Shown one piece after another: positions 47,675 to 57,971 of a stretch of DNA of 64,000 nt. A model generated the notes under the pieces. It was given only the letters and a program-made list of their open reading frames with translations, was not told the origin of the DNA and ran no database searches. The position numbers were made by a program, and so were the translations under genes. Source of the DNA: Rubellimicrobium roseum. GTDB lineage: Bacteria > Pseudomonadota > Alphaproteobacteria > Rhodobacterales > Rhodobacteraceae. The DNA is taken from the NCBI RefSeq assembly GCF_006152145.1, contig NZ_VDFV01000003.1, positions 62,001 to 126,000 on the forward strand, written 5' to 3'. The first letter of the stretch is position 1, and each line of letters starts with the position of its first letter.

Positions 47675-48141
47675 GGGGGTCTCCGGGTTGGGATACCCTC
47701 GATATGGGGACGCGGCCCTAATGTTGAAGGGGACGGAACTGCGCGATTGCGCGCAGGGTCGGAGCGTTTCCCGCCATCTGGGGGCATGAGGGGACGGCCT
47801 CCGAAGGCTGCCCGCGGGACGCCACTCCGGGCGGGCAGGGGGCGCGTCCACGACGCGCGGCGGCTGGGGGATGGGTCCCCAGTGGTCCGGAAGGCGCTTT
47901 TCCACGGACCTGCAAAGAGCGGAACGGGGGTGCCTTCCGAGGGCGGGAGAGTCTGTGTCCCGCCAGCGGCCCCGTCATGTAGGGCCACTCTGCGGGGCAG
48001 GGGTTAACGGTTTCCTACAGCACCGAACGGTCCTGCCCCGATTCGCGCAACACCTCATAGGAACCGAAGAAGGTCCGAGCCCTGCAGTGAGGTCGTCTCC
48101 TGGGAGCCTCAGATCACAAGGTCTGACCTGCTTCGGCAAGC
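47675..48141. other. Gene-free region with several hairpins
   Basis: Stem-loops include CTGCGCG-ATTG-CGCGCAG (47739-47756), GCGCGTC-CAC-GACGCGC (47842-47858), CTGGGG/CCCCAG (47864-47882) and GGTCCG/CGGACC (47884-47910). The right part holds repeat copy B. Open frames crossing it have no coding character. It could be the leader of the 21-residue peptide gene or an unidentified RNA. Confidence 0.45.
48003..48054 (+). repeat. Dispersed intergenic repeat, copy B
   Basis: CACCGAACGGT (48021-48031) and the 17-mer CCGATTCGCGCAACACC (48038-48054) match copy A at 20304-20355 exactly and with the same 6-bp spacing; the left part begins GTTAACGG. Confidence 0.65.
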
Positions 48142-48536
48142 TCAGCATGTCCCGACCAAGGATGGTCGAACCGCCACCAAGCGCCGTTCACTCGGAAAGA
48201 AGAACCTCCCGTTAGGCTTGTCATTCGGCCAGCACCGTTCGGCAGCATCATGCGCCTTGGCAAGCATGGGTGGTATCACTCGTGCGACTTCTATCCCAAC
48301 CGTCCCATGCTGGCTAACGATCCTGAAATCAGGCCTGTCAAAATGAATTGCGGTCAGGGGAAAGAGGCCGATCGGCAATCGGAAGTCCCTGAGAAGCAGT
48401 CTCAGCAGTCTACGTTCGTGGAATATGCCCTCCTCGCCTTTCGAGTGGGGGCGAGGCTCAGTCAGGCTCGGTAGCCGTACTGGTAATTCGACAGGGTCGT
48501 TGGCCGTAAACAGAACGACAGGCTTCTGGAGGCGGG

Positions 48537-48540
<4 letters not shown>
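48142..48540 (-). CDS. Low-GC hypothetical ORF, possibly an acquired gene remnant
   Basis: An open frame of 132 codons follows prfC. A GTG at 48540 overlaps the prfC stop (GTGA), but no ATG exists before residue 81. GC is near 55 percent, clearly below the neighbours (roughly 65-70 percent). The translation looks protein-like: RLLRLLLRDFRLP, then DRPDFRI...TVGIEVARV, similar in layout to PD...(D/E)xK nuclease-fold hypotheticals, although the final lysine is not where expected. It ends abruptly (RPSLVGTC). It may be a truncated foreign gene that lost its own start. Confidence 0.4.
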
Positions 48541-50138
<1,598 letters not shown>

Positions 50139-50299
50139 GGCCCGGCCCACATAGGGGCAAAGCGATCTTGGGGCAACGCCGGGGCGCCTGGGCCACGGTG
50201 ACGCGGGGACCGCGCGCGGCCCGTTGCGCCGGGTCGGCCGGCGGAGGAGGATGCCGGGACGCGCCCCGGATCGGGCGCGAGGGATCAGGGGTTGGCGAC

Positions 50300-51004
50300 A
50301 TGAGGGCGAAACGTCGGGGCGCGGTGGCGCTCCTGTGCCTGCTGGCGGGGTGCTCGGGCGGCAGCGGCGGGGGCGGCGAGCCGCTGCGCAGCTACGAGGA
50401 CCTCGCGGACGAGGCGCTGGCCCTGGCGGACGAGATCAAGGCCATGGACACGGTGCCCGGCGAGGACCTGCCTGTTTCGGGAAAGGCGCGCTACGAAGGT
50501 ATCATGGCCGTGACCGTCGAGGACGGGTCGCGGCTGGCCGGGGCCATGGAGATGGAGGTCGACTTCGGCGACGCCTCGGACCCCGTCTCGGGCCGTGTCT
50601 CGAACATCGTCTCGTCGGACGAGGAACGCTATGGGGGCAGCCTCGCGCTGTCGGACAGCCGGCTCGACCGGACGGCGGATGGGGATGTCGATCCGACCTT
50701 GGTGGCCGACCTCGGGGGCACGGTGACGGGGCCCGATGACCGGACGACCCGGGTCGAGGCGGATATCTGGGGCTCCTTCGGGGGCGAGGGGGCCAGCCAC
50801 GCGGGCGGTTTCGTCGGCGGGCGCGCCTGCACGGCGGGAGACTGCCAAGGCCTGGACGGCGCCTTCATCCTGGAGCCGCCGGGCGGAACGGGCCCCGACA
50901 CCGGGACGGGGGGGACGGGCGCAGCCGTTGGGGGCTCGGTGTGCAACGGCGACTGCGGAGGCGACTTCGGTTCGGCTCAGGGCGTGGACCCGGACGATAT
51001 CTAG
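50300..51004 (+). CDS. Surface lipoprotein with TbpB-like beta-barrel repeat features
   Basis: Predicted lipoprotein of 234 residues with lipobox LAGC (Cys 18) followed by a Gly/Ser linker. The middle (about 54-190) reads as a small antiparallel beta-barrel: VSGKARYEGIMAV, GAMEMEVDFGD, GRVSNIVS, ADIWGSFGGEGASHAGGFVG. This layout resembles the C-lobe of transferrin-binding-protein-B-like lipoproteins. The C-terminus has four cysteines in glycine-rich sequence. Ligand and surface exposure are not known. Confidence 0.7.
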   Translation: MRAKRRGAVALLCLLAGCSGGSGGGGEPLRSYEDLADEALALADEIKAMDTVPGEDLPVSGKARYEGIMAVTVEDGSRLAGAMEMEVDFGDASDPVSGRVSNIVSSDEERYGGSLALSDSRLDRTADGDVDPTLVADLGGTVTGPDDRTTRVEADIWGSFGGEGASHAGGFVGGRACTAGDCQGLDGAFILEPPGGTGPDTGTGGTGAAVGGSVCNGDCGGDFGSAQGVDPDDI

Positions 51005-51029
51005 GCGGGCAGAGAAGCAAGGGGACGGA

Positions 51030-51809
51030 ATGGACCTGGGCATCAAGGGACGGCGGGCGCTGGTGACAGGAGCCTCCAAGGGGCTCGGGCGCGGCTGCGC
51101 CGAGGCGCTGGCGGCGGCGGGCGTGGACCTCGTGCTGAACGCGCGGGGGGCGGAGGCGCTGGAGGAGGCGGCCGAGGCGATCCGGGCGGCGCACGGCGTC
51201 ACGGTCGCGACCGTCGCGGCGGACGTGACGACCGACGAGGGGCGCGCCCGGGTGCTGGAGGCGGCGGGCGGGCTCGACATCCTCGTGACCAACGCGGGGG
51301 GGCCGCCGCCGGGGCTCTGGCGCGACTGGGCGCGCGAGGATTTCCAGCGCGCCATCGAGGCCAACATGCTGACGCCCATCCTGCTCATGCAGGCGATCCT
51401 GCCGGGGATGTGCGACCGGGGCTGGGGGCGGGTGGTCAACATCACCTCGACCTCGGTCAAGGCGCCCCTGCCGCCGCTGGGGCTGTCGAACACCGCGCGG
51501 GCGGGGCTCACGGGCTATGTCGCCGGCGTCTCGCGGCAGGTGGCGTCCTTCGGGGTCACCATCAACAACCTCCTGCCCGGCAGCCACGACACCGACCGCA
51601 TCAAGGCGCTGGACATGGCGACGGTGGAGCGCGAGGGCATCCCGATGGAGGAGGCCCGAAAGCGCCGGATGGCGTCGATCCCGGTGGGGCGCTACGGCAC
51701 GCCGGAGGAGTTCGGGGCGATGTGCGCCTTCCTCTGCTCGGCCCATGCGGGCTACGTGGTGGGGCAGAACGTCGTGCTGGATGGCGGGGCGGTGAACGCG
51801 ACGCTCTGA
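51030..51809 (+). CDS. SDR-family oxidoreductase lacking the canonical catalytic Tyr
   Basis: Short-chain dehydrogenase/reductase of 259 residues. The NAD(P) loop TGASKGLGRG is at about 13-22, the NAGG motif near 89 and the C-terminal GQNVVLDGGAVN near 245. The usual YxxxK is replaced: after ITSTSVKAPLPPLG comes LSNTARAGL, so neither Tyr nor Lys is in place. This fits the FabG-like BKR_like SDR subgroup. The reaction cannot be assigned. It follows the lipoprotein gene by 25 bp. Confidence 0.85.
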   Translation: MDLGIKGRRALVTGASKGLGRGCAEALAAAGVDLVLNARGAEALEEAAEAIRAAHGVTVATVAADVTTDEGRARVLEAAGGLDILVTNAGGPPPGLWRDWAREDFQRAIEANMLTPILLMQAILPGMCDRGWGRVVNITSTSVKAPLPPLGLSNTARAGLTGYVAGVSRQVASFGVTINNLLPGSHDTDRIKALDMATVEREGIPMEEARKRRMASIPVGRYGTPEEFGAMCAFLCSAHAGYVVGQNVVLDGGAVNATL

Positions 51810-51871
51810 GGCTTGCCCCCGCCCGGTGGGCGGCATAGGACCCCGAAGATTTCTGTCGGGAATGGGTGATC

Positions 51872-52957
51872 ATGCAGCCGCGGCTCGAGATCCAGGGCCT
51901 CGTGCGCCGCTTCGGCGGGCGCGAGGTGGTGTCGGACGTCTCGCTTTCGATCGCGGCCGGGCAGGTGAGCTGCCTTCTGGGACCCTCGGGCTGCGGGAAG
52001 TCCACGACGCTGCGCCTGATCGCGGGCGTGGACATGCCGGACGAGGGCGTGATCCGGGTGGACGGGCAGCCCATCGTTGAGGGGACGACCCGCGTGCCGC
52101 CGGAGCGGCGCGGCATCGGGCTCATGTTCCAGGACTTTGCGCTGTTCCCGCATCTCACGGTCGAGCAGAACGTGGGCTTCGGGCTGGCGAAGGCCGCCCC
52201 TGACCGGCGGGCGCGGATCGCCGAGCTTCTGGAGCGGGTGGGCATGAGCCGGCACGCGGCCAAGCATCCGCACGAGCTGTCGGGGGGCGAGCAGCAGCGG
52301 GTGGCGCTGGCGCGGGCGCTCGCGCCCCGGCCCCGGATCATGCTGATGGACGAGCCGTTCTCGGGCCTCGACGACCGGCTGCGCGACGACATCCGCGACG
52401 AGACGCTGGAGGTGCTGAAGGCCGAGGGGACGGCGGTGCTGCTGGTCACGCACGAGCCCACGGAGGCCATGCGGATGGCGGACGAGATCCTGCTGATGCG
52501 CGACGGGAGGATCGTACAGGCGGGCGCGCCCTACACGATCTACAACAACCCCGTGGACCTGCCGGCGGCGGCGTTCTTCTCCGACCTGAACGTGATCCGG
52601 GGGCGGGTGCAGGGCGCGCTGACCGAGACGCCCTTCGGACCCTTCCTGGTGCCGGGGGTGCCGGACGGGACCGAGGTGGACATCGCCATCCGGCCGCAGC
52701 ACCTGAAGATCGACTTCGACCGGGCGGGCAAGGGGCCTCTGTCCACGCCTACCCACGGCGAGGCCGCACGGGGCGTGGTGGAGCGGGCGCGCTTCATGGG
52801 GTCGGAGAGCCTAGTCGAATTCCGCATGGACTTTGACGGGCGGGTCCTGAAGGCGCATGTGCCCTGGGTGTTCCTGCCCAAGCCGGGGACGCCGCTCTGG
52901 CTGATGTTCCGGCGCGACCGCTGCTTCGTCTTCCCGCATCAGCCCAGGGTGGCCTGA
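51872..52957 (+). CDS. ABC transporter ATP-binding protein (FbpC/PotA-like), orphan
   Basis: ATPase subunit of an importer, 361 residues. Walker A GPSGCGKST (37-45), Q-loop FQDFALFPHL, signature LSGGEQQRVALARAL (about 138-152), Walker B IMLMDEPFSGLD (about 159-170) and the switch His in VTHEPTEA are present. The C-terminal 120 residues form a TOBE-like regulatory domain, as in iron or polyamine importers. No permease or binding protein is adjacent, so its partner lies elsewhere. The ATG at 51872 is preferred to a GTG two codons upstream. It overlaps the WYL regulator gene by 19 bp. Confidence 0.9.
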   Translation: MQPRLEIQGLVRRFGGREVVSDVSLSIAAGQVSCLLGPSGCGKSTTLRLIAGVDMPDEGVIRVDGQPIVEGTTRVPPERRGIGLMFQDFALFPHLTVEQNVGFGLAKAAPDRRARIAELLERVGMSRHAAKHPHELSGGEQQRVALARALAPRPRIMLMDEPFSGLDDRLRDDIRDETLEVLKAEGTAVLLVTHEPTEAMRMADEILLMRDGRIVQAGAPYTIYNNPVDLPAAAFFSDLNVIRGRVQGALTETPFGPFLVPGVPDGTEVDIAIRPQHLKIDFDRAGKGPLSTPTHGEAARGVVERARFMGSESLVEFRMDFDGRVLKAHVPWVFLPKPGTPLWLMFRRDRCFVFPHQPRVA

Positions 52958-53610
52958 TAGTCGGCGAGCGTGCGGCCGGGCTCGTCCACGAAGAGCTGGG
53001 GCAGGGCGGTCACCTCGGCGATCAGGTCGACGCGGAGGAGCTGGAAGGACCGGGTCGTCTCGTCCCAGCAGGTGACGGTCCAAACCCGGCCCCAGTAGTC
53101 GAGCCGCAGGGGCCGGACGATGCGGCGGGGCAGGGGATCGTCGGCGAGGTGCAGCCGCAGCTTCTGGCGGGCGCGGATGGCGGCGCGGATCGGGGCCATG
53201 TGGCGGAAGCCGCGCGAGGCCTCGGCGAAGGCATGGGTGGCGAAGCCGAAGGTCGCGCCACGCGCCGAGCGGTCCTCGGGCAGCACCGCGTCGATCTTCT
53301 CGGACAGCGTGCGGGCGGCCTCCTTGAGCTCCTCGTCGCCCGCCTCGCCCACCACGGCGAGGCCGAGGTGCAGGGCCTCCAGCTCGGGGAGCGAAAGGTT
53401 CAGGGGCGGCAGGGTGATGGCGGCGGTGGCGGCGTAGCCCAGGCCGCGTTCTCCGGCGATGGGGACGCCGCTCGCGATCAGCGTGTCCATGTCGCGGTAG
53501 ATCGTGCGCTGCGACACGCCGAGACGGCGCGCGAGGTCCTCGGCCCGGTGGAGGCGGCCGTCGGAGAGGAGGCGCACGAGGTCGAGGAGGCGGTCGGTCC
53601 GGGGGGGCAT
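52939..53610 (-). CDS. YafY/WYL-type transcriptional regulator
   Basis: Regulator of 223 residues. The N-terminal HTH_11 winged helix (about 5-58) contains LARRLGVSQRTIYRDMDTLI. The C-terminal half is a WYL-like sensor domain (DYWGRVWTVTCWDETTRSFQLLRVDLI, about 172-198) in which the WYL triad itself is altered. Targets and ligand are unknown. It diverges from tatA. Confidence 0.88.
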   Translation of the reverse strand: MPPRTDRLLDLVRLLSDGRLHRAEDLARRLGVSQRTIYRDMDTLIASGVPIAGERGLGYAATAAITLPPLNLSLPELEALHLGLAVVGEAGDEELKEAARTLSEKIDAVLPEDRSARGATFGFATHAFAEASRGFRHMAPIRAAIRARQKLRLHLADDPLPRRIVRPLRLDYWGRVWTVTCWDETTRSFQLLRVDLIAEVTALPQLFVDEPGRTLADYQATLG

Positions 53611-53741
53611 CGGAGGGCTACTGACAGGTTCGTGTCACAAATTGCGACGGCGGCGGACGGTTCTCAAGCCCGTGCCGGTTCCGGCGGGGGATGTTCTGGC
53701 GTAGAACGGGGCAACGCGAACCCTCCGCCGGAGTATCCGAC

Positions 53742-53957
53742 ATGCTCAACAACATCGGCCTGCCCGGCCTGCTTCTCATCGCCGTCGTCGTGCTCGTGCT
53801 GTTCGGCCGGGGCAAGGTGTCCTCGCTGATGGGCGAGGTCGGCAAGGGCATCACCGCCTTCAAGAAGGGCATCGACGACGGCCAGAAGGAGGTCGAGGAC
53901 GCCAGGGTGACGGCGGCCCGCGACGTGACCCCCGCCGAGAAGCGCGCGGGCGCCTGA
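53742..53957 (+). CDS. tatA: Sec-independent translocase protein TatA, copy 1
   Basis: Pore-forming subunit of the twin-arginine exporter, 71 residues: membrane helix about 6-21, the FGRGK hinge, then an amphipathic helix and a short charged tail. The start at 53742 ([12 protein letters not shown]) aligns with copy 2. 49 of the first 54 residues are identical to the next gene. Confidence 0.92.
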   Translation: MLNNIGLPGLLLIAVVVLVLFGRGKVSSLMGEVGKGITAFKKGIDDGQKEVEDARVTAARDVTPAEKRAGA

Positions 53958-54005
53958 GCCGCCCGCGGCCCGGATCGATATCCACGCCAGAGAGGATAGA
54001 CTCCC

Positions 54006-54254
54006 ATGCTCAACAACATCGGCCTTCCCGGCCTTCTGCTGATCGCCGTCGTCGTGCTCGTGCTCTTCGGGCGCGGCAAGATCTCGTCCATGATGGGCGA
54101 GGTCGGCAAGGGCATCACCGCCTTCAAGAAGGGGATGGACGACGGCCGCAAGGAGATCGAGGACGCGAATGCCTCGACCCCGGTCACGCCCGTGACCACC
54201 GTGACCTCGGAGCCCACGGTCACCACCGTGACGCCCGAGCGCGACCGCGTCTGA
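54006..54254 (+). CDS. tatA: Sec-independent translocase protein TatA, copy 2
   Basis: Second TatA of 82 residues directly after the first, with the same helix, FGRGK hinge and amphipathic segment; its tail differs and is a Thr/Val/Pro repeat ([20 protein letters not shown]). Synonymous positions have diverged between the copies, so the duplication is not recent. It could be specialised like TatE. Confidence 0.92.
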   Translation: MLNNIGLPGLLLIAVVVLVLFGRGKISSMMGEVGKGITAFKKGMDDGRKEIEDANASTPVTPVTTVTSEPTVTTVTPERDRV

Positions 54255-54301
54255 CGATCCCCGGCCCCCTTCGGGGGGCGTGACCCAGGAGGCATAGGCC
54301 C

Positions 54302-54892
54302 ATGTTCGACCTCGGCTGGTCGGAGATGCTGCTCATCGGCGTCGTGGCCCTCATCGTCGTCGGGCCCAAGGAGCTCCCGAACCTGTTCCGGCAGGTCGGC
54401 GTGTTCATGGGCAAGGCGCGTGGCATCGCGCGCGAGTTCAGCCGCGCGATGGAGGCCGCCGCCGACGAGAGCGGCATGAAGGAGATCGACCGCACCATCC
54501 GGGCCGCGGCGAACCCCGTGAAGTTCGGGACCAGCGCCCTGCGCGACGCGGCCACGGGCAAGCCGGCGACGGCGGCTACGGCCAAGGTGCCGACGGCCGG
54601 GACGCCGCTCGATCCGGGCGCGCCGATCACCCCCGGGGCGCCGGTCGCCAGCGCCGTGACGGGGGCCGTCGACACCGCGCCCGGCAGCACCGCGCCAGGC
54701 AGCGCGGCGGCGGTGCATGGTGCGGCCACCATGGGCGTGGCGGCGCAGCGCGCCAGGGAGCGTGAGGAACGGCTCGCGGCGGCGGCCGCTCGGCAAGCCG
54801 CCACGTCGCCGGTGGCTACCCCTGTGGCCGTGGCGCCGGCCGCGGCCTCTGGCGACCTGCCGCCCACGCCCAACCCGGACGGGACGGCATGA
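54302..54892 (+). CDS. tatB: Sec-independent translocase protein TatB
   Basis: Receptor-complex partner of TatC, 196 residues. The N-terminal FDLGWSEMLLIGVVALIVVGPKELP (membrane helix plus hinge with the conserved Glu 8) is typical of TatB rather than TatA. The amphipathic helix reaches about 70, then a long Ala/Pro/Thr-rich disordered tail to the end. It overlaps tatC by four bases. Confidence 0.93.
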   Translation: MFDLGWSEMLLIGVVALIVVGPKELPNLFRQVGVFMGKARGIAREFSRAMEAAADESGMKEIDRTIRAAANPVKFGTSALRDAATGKPATAATAKVPTAGTPLDPGAPITPGAPVASAVTGAVDTAPGSTAPGSAAAVHGAATMGVAAQRAREREERLAAAAARQAATSPVATPVAVAPAAASGDLPPTPNPDGTA

Positions 54893-55788
54893 CCATGACC
54901 CCACCCCTCAAGCCCGCCCCCGCCGTGGACGAGATCGACGAATCCTCGGCCCCGCTGATCGAGCATCTGGCCGAGCTGCGGAACCGGCTGATCTGGTCGC
55001 TGCTTGCCTTCACGGTGGCGATGATCCTGTGCTTCTTCGTCTGGGAGCCGATCTACGACTTCCTGACGGTGCCGCTCTGCGAGGCGCTGAACTCGCGCGG
55101 GCAGGACTGCGCGCTGGTGTTCCTGAGCCTGCAGGAGGGCTTCTTCCTGGCCTTCTCCATCTCGGTGATGGCGGGGCTGGTGCTGTCCTTCCCGGTCATC
55201 AGCTACCAGATGTGGCGCTTCGTGGCGCCCGGACTCTACAGGTCCGAGAAGGCGGCCTTCCTGCCGTTCCTCGTGGCCTCGCCCTTCATGTTCTTCCTGG
55301 GCGCGGCCTTCGCCTATTACGTCGTCACGCCCATGGCGTTCAGCTTCTTCCTGACCTTCCAGGACGTGGGCGCCCTGGTGAGCGACGGCGTGGTGGCGGA
55401 GGGCGAGGGCTCGGCGGCCATGGTGTTCCAGGGCTCGGCGCAGATGTACCTGTCGCTGACGATGTCCTTCATCGTGGCCTTCGGACTGTGCTTCCAGCTT
55501 CCGGTGCTGCTCACGCTCATGGGGCGGGCGGGGATCATCAGCTCGAACGCCCTGGTGCGGACGCGGAAGTACGCCGTCGTGGCGATCCTGATCCTCGCGG
55601 CGGTGGCCACCCCCCCCGACATGATGAGCCAGATCATCCTGTTCTGCGCGGTCTACCCCCTTTACGAGGTGTCCATCCTGCTCATGCGGCGGCACGAGAG
55701 GAAGGTCGAGGCGCAGATGCGCGCCGAGGGGCTGCTGGGTCCGAACGAGACGCTCTATGGCGACGGCGACGCGGAGGAAAAGGCGTGA
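54889..55788 (+). CDS. tatC: Sec-independent translocase protein TatC
   Basis: Core of the Tat receptor, which reads the twin-arginine signal; 299 residues, six helices. IEHLAELRNRLIWSL (about 24-38) holds the conserved Glu of the first loop, FPVISYQMWRFVAPGLY near 102 and a helix with YYVVTPMAFSFFL near 144 follow. Two ATGs (54889 and 54895) are possible. It overlaps the next gene by four bases. Confidence 0.96.
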   Translation: MTMTPPLKPAPAVDEIDESSAPLIEHLAELRNRLIWSLLAFTVAMILCFFVWEPIYDFLTVPLCEALNSRGQDCALVFLSLQEGFFLAFSISVMAGLVLSFPVISYQMWRFVAPGLYRSEKAAFLPFLVASPFMFFLGAAFAYYVVTPMAFSFFLTFQDVGALVSDGVVAEGEGSAAMVFQGSAQMYLSLTMSFIVAFGLCFQLPVLLTLMGRAGIISSNALVRTRKYAVVAILILAAVATPPDMMSQIILFCAVYPLYEVSILLMRRHERKVEAQMRAEGLLGPNETLYGDGDAEEKA

Positions 55789-56642
55789 GCTTCGATAGTC
55801 CGGCGGGGAACGACCATCTCCGCCGCATCGCCGAGGCGCTGGAGCGCCTCGCGCCCCCCTCGACGCCGATCCCCGACTTCCGGGGCTTGGCCTTTGCCTG
55901 GCACGCCGATCCCGACCGGCTGGCGCTCGTGCCGCGGGTGAGCCGCGTAGACCTGTCGCTCCTGCAGGGCGTGGACCGGGCCCGCGACACGCTTCTTGCG
56001 AACACCCGCGCCTTCGCCCGGGGGTTCCCGGCCAACAACGCGCTTCTCTGGGGCGCGCGGGGCATGGGGAAGTCGAGCCTCGTCAAGGCCGTGCACGCCG
56101 CCGTCGAGGCCGAGTCGCCGGGGCTCAAGATCGTGGAGGTCAGCCGCGAGGACCTGCCCACGATCGGGCGCTGCCTCGGCCTCCTGCGCGGGGCGCCGGG
56201 GCGCTTCATCCTGTTCTGCGACGACCTGTCCTTCAGCCACGACGACGCGCACTACAAGTCGCTCAAGGCGGTGCTGGACGGCGGCATCGAGGGGCGGCCC
56301 GAGAACGTGGTGCTTTATGCCACGTCGAACCGGCGCCACCTGATGCCGCGCGACATGATCGAGAACGAGCGGTCGAGCGCCATCACGCCCTCCGAGGCGG
56401 TGGAGGAGAAGGTCTCGCTGTCGGACCGCTTCGGCCTGTGGCTGGGCTTCCACCCCTGCTCGCAGGACGAGTACCTCGGCATGATCCGGGGCTACTGCGA
56501 GGCCTATGGGATCGCAATCGACGATGCGACGCTGCGGGCCGAGGCGATCGAGTGGCAAGCCACGCGCGGGTCGCGATCGGGGCGGGTCGCGTGGCAGTAC
56601 GTGACCGACCTCGCCGGGCGGCGTGGGGTGCAACTCGGCTGA
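55785..56642 (+). CDS. DUF815 AAA-type ATPase downstream of tatC
   Basis: P-loop ATPase of 285 residues, DUF815 family. Walker A GARGMGKSSLV is at about 85-95, Walker B-like FILFCDDLSFSHDD near 144, and ATSNRRHLMPRDM near 181 is the family signature. It resembles DnaA/RuvB-type AAA modules, but no function is established. GTG start overlapping the tatC stop; co-expression with Tat genes is inferred. Confidence 0.9.
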   Translation: MSFDSPAGNDHLRRIAEALERLAPPSTPIPDFRGLAFAWHADPDRLALVPRVSRVDLSLLQGVDRARDTLLANTRAFARGFPANNALLWGARGMGKSSLVKAVHAAVEAESPGLKIVEVSREDLPTIGRCLGLLRGAPGRFILFCDDLSFSHDDAHYKSLKAVLDGGIEGRPENVVLYATSNRRHLMPRDMIENERSSAITPSEAVEEKVSLSDRFGLWLGFHPCSQDEYLGMIRGYCEAYGIAIDDATLRAEAIEWQATRGSRSGRVAWQYVTDLAGRRGVQLG

Positions 56643-56669
56643 CGCGGCGGATTGGCGCGAAGGATCAGG

Positions 56670-56692
56670 GGGTGGGCCGTGGCCCGCCCTTT
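56670..56692 (+). terminator. Likely terminator after the tat operon
   Basis: GGGTGGGCC and GGCCCGCCC can form a GC-rich stem with one U.G pair, followed by TTTGCCGTT. It lies between the convergent ends of the DUF815 and nlpD-like genes. The T-tract is short. Confidence 0.5.
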
Positions 56693-56707
56693 GCCGTTCC
56701 GGGCGCC

Positions 56708-57916
56708 CTACGGCAGGAAGGCGCTCGGGTCCTGGCTGGCCATGCCGCGCCGGACCTCGAAATGCAGGAAGCTCGGGTCGCCGGCGCGGATTGCGCCGAT
56801 GGGCTGGCCGCGCGACACGCGGTCGTCCTTGGCCACGGTCAGGCTGTCGACATGCGTGTAGACCGTCAGCAGGTCGTTCGCGTGCCGGATGACGACGATC
56901 TGGATGCCCTCGGTGTTGGTGGTGATCGCCGCCACGGTGCCCGCGTCGGCGGCGCGCACCTCGGTCCCGGCCGGCGCGCCGATGTCGATGCCCTCGTTCC
57001 GGCCGGGCGCGTAATCGCGGATGATCGAGCCCGTGGCGGGCATGACGAGCTGCGCGCTCGCCGTCTCGGTCTGCTGTGCGCCCAGGTCCTGGGGCACGGG
57101 GGCAGGCTCGGGCTCGGCGGCGGGCGCTGGGGGCTCCTCGTCGGGGAGGGGCTCGCTCGCGCTGGGCGGCACAGGGGTGGGGCTGCCCACACCGGGCGCG
57201 GCGACGACGTTCGGGCCGGGCGCGGCGGCGGGGACGGGCGGCACGAGGAGCTGCTGCCCCTCGCGCACGGCGAGGTCGGGGCCCAGGCCGTTCCATTCGG
57301 CGATGGTGCGGACGGGCACGCCGTAGAGGCGGGCGATCGAGTAGGCGGTCTCGCCGCGGGCGACCGGGTGGCGGATGGGCTCCACGCCCGAGGGCACGCC
57401 CGTGGACGGCGCCGCGGGCGCGCTGGCGGTCGGCGCCGGGGGGGCAACGGCCGCGGGCGTCACCGGGGCGAGCGGCGTGGTGGACACGGGGCCCGCCCGG
57501 TCGATGGCGGCGGAGGCGACGCTCACGAGGTCGGTCGAGGGCGCGGCGGGAGCCATAGGTGTGCCGGGGGCGGCCACGGGCGCGGGGAGGGCGACCAGTT
57601 CCTCGGCCCGCAGGGGAGCGTCGGGCGCCAGGCCGTTGAAGGCGGCGAGCTCCTCGGCGCTCAGGCCGAGGCGGCCGGCGAGCGTGCCCACGGTGTCGCC
57701 CTGCCGGGCCACGGCGACCTGGTAGGTCGGATAGGAGATCACGCCGCGCGAGTCGGGGGCAGGCCGCTCCATGGCGTTGAGCGCGGCGTCGGTGGTCGAG
57801 AAGCCGTCGCCCAGGCTGCGCATGTCCGTGTCGATGGGACCTCCGCAGGCCGAAAGCGCGCCCAGGGCCAGAGCCGCGCAGGCCGCGCGGCGGGTGCCAT
57901 GGAATCGGATCGACAT
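56708..57916 (-). CDS. nlpD: LysM/degenerate-LytM lipoprotein, NlpD-like
   Basis: Outer-membrane-type lipoprotein of 402 residues with lipobox LSAC (Cys 24). Two LysM modules (about 65-110 and 182-228, the latter VARGETAYSIARLYGV) bind peptidoglycan; a Pro/Ala linker precedes a C-terminal M23/LytM domain (about 295-400). Two zinc-ligand histidines are missing: NEGIDIGAPAG has Asn for His and SFLHFEVR has Phe for the first His. So it should be inactive and act as an amidase activator, like NlpD and EnvC. It follows surE and pcm, the same order as surE-pcm-nlpD in gammaproteobacteria. Confidence 0.88.
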   Translation of the reverse strand: MSIRFHGTRRAACAALALGALSACGGPIDTDMRSLGDGFSTTDAALNAMERPAPDSRGVISYPTYQVAVARQGDTVGTLAGRLGLSAEELAAFNGLAPDAPLRAEELVALPAPVAAPGTPMAPAAPSTDLVSVASAAIDRAGPVSTTPLAPVTPAAVAPPAPTASAPAAPSTGVPSGVEPIRHPVARGETAYSIARLYGVPVRTIAEWNGLGPDLAVREGQQLLVPPVPAAAPGPNVVAAPGVGSPTPVPPSASEPLPDEEPPAPAAEPEPAPVPQDLGAQQTETASAQLVMPATGSIIRDYAPGRNEGIDIGAPAGTEVRAADAGTVAAITTNTEGIQIVVIRHANDLLTVYTHVDSLTVAKDDRVSRGQPIGAIRAGDPSFLHFEVRRGMASQDPSAFLP

Positions 57917-57971
57917 GGTAGCTGCCCTCTCATCCCGCCTCGGGCCCGTTCGCGGGCCCCTTGGCGCTCCC

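Noticed and set aside
50139-50150. Upstream GTG start for prfC
   Set aside because: The ATG at 50138 gives the normal N-terminus and the extra four residues are not conserved-looking.
51816-51834. Terminator after the SDR gene (CCGCCC-GGT-GGGCGG)
   Set aside because: The stem is perfect but short, with a 3-nt loop and no T-tract on either strand.
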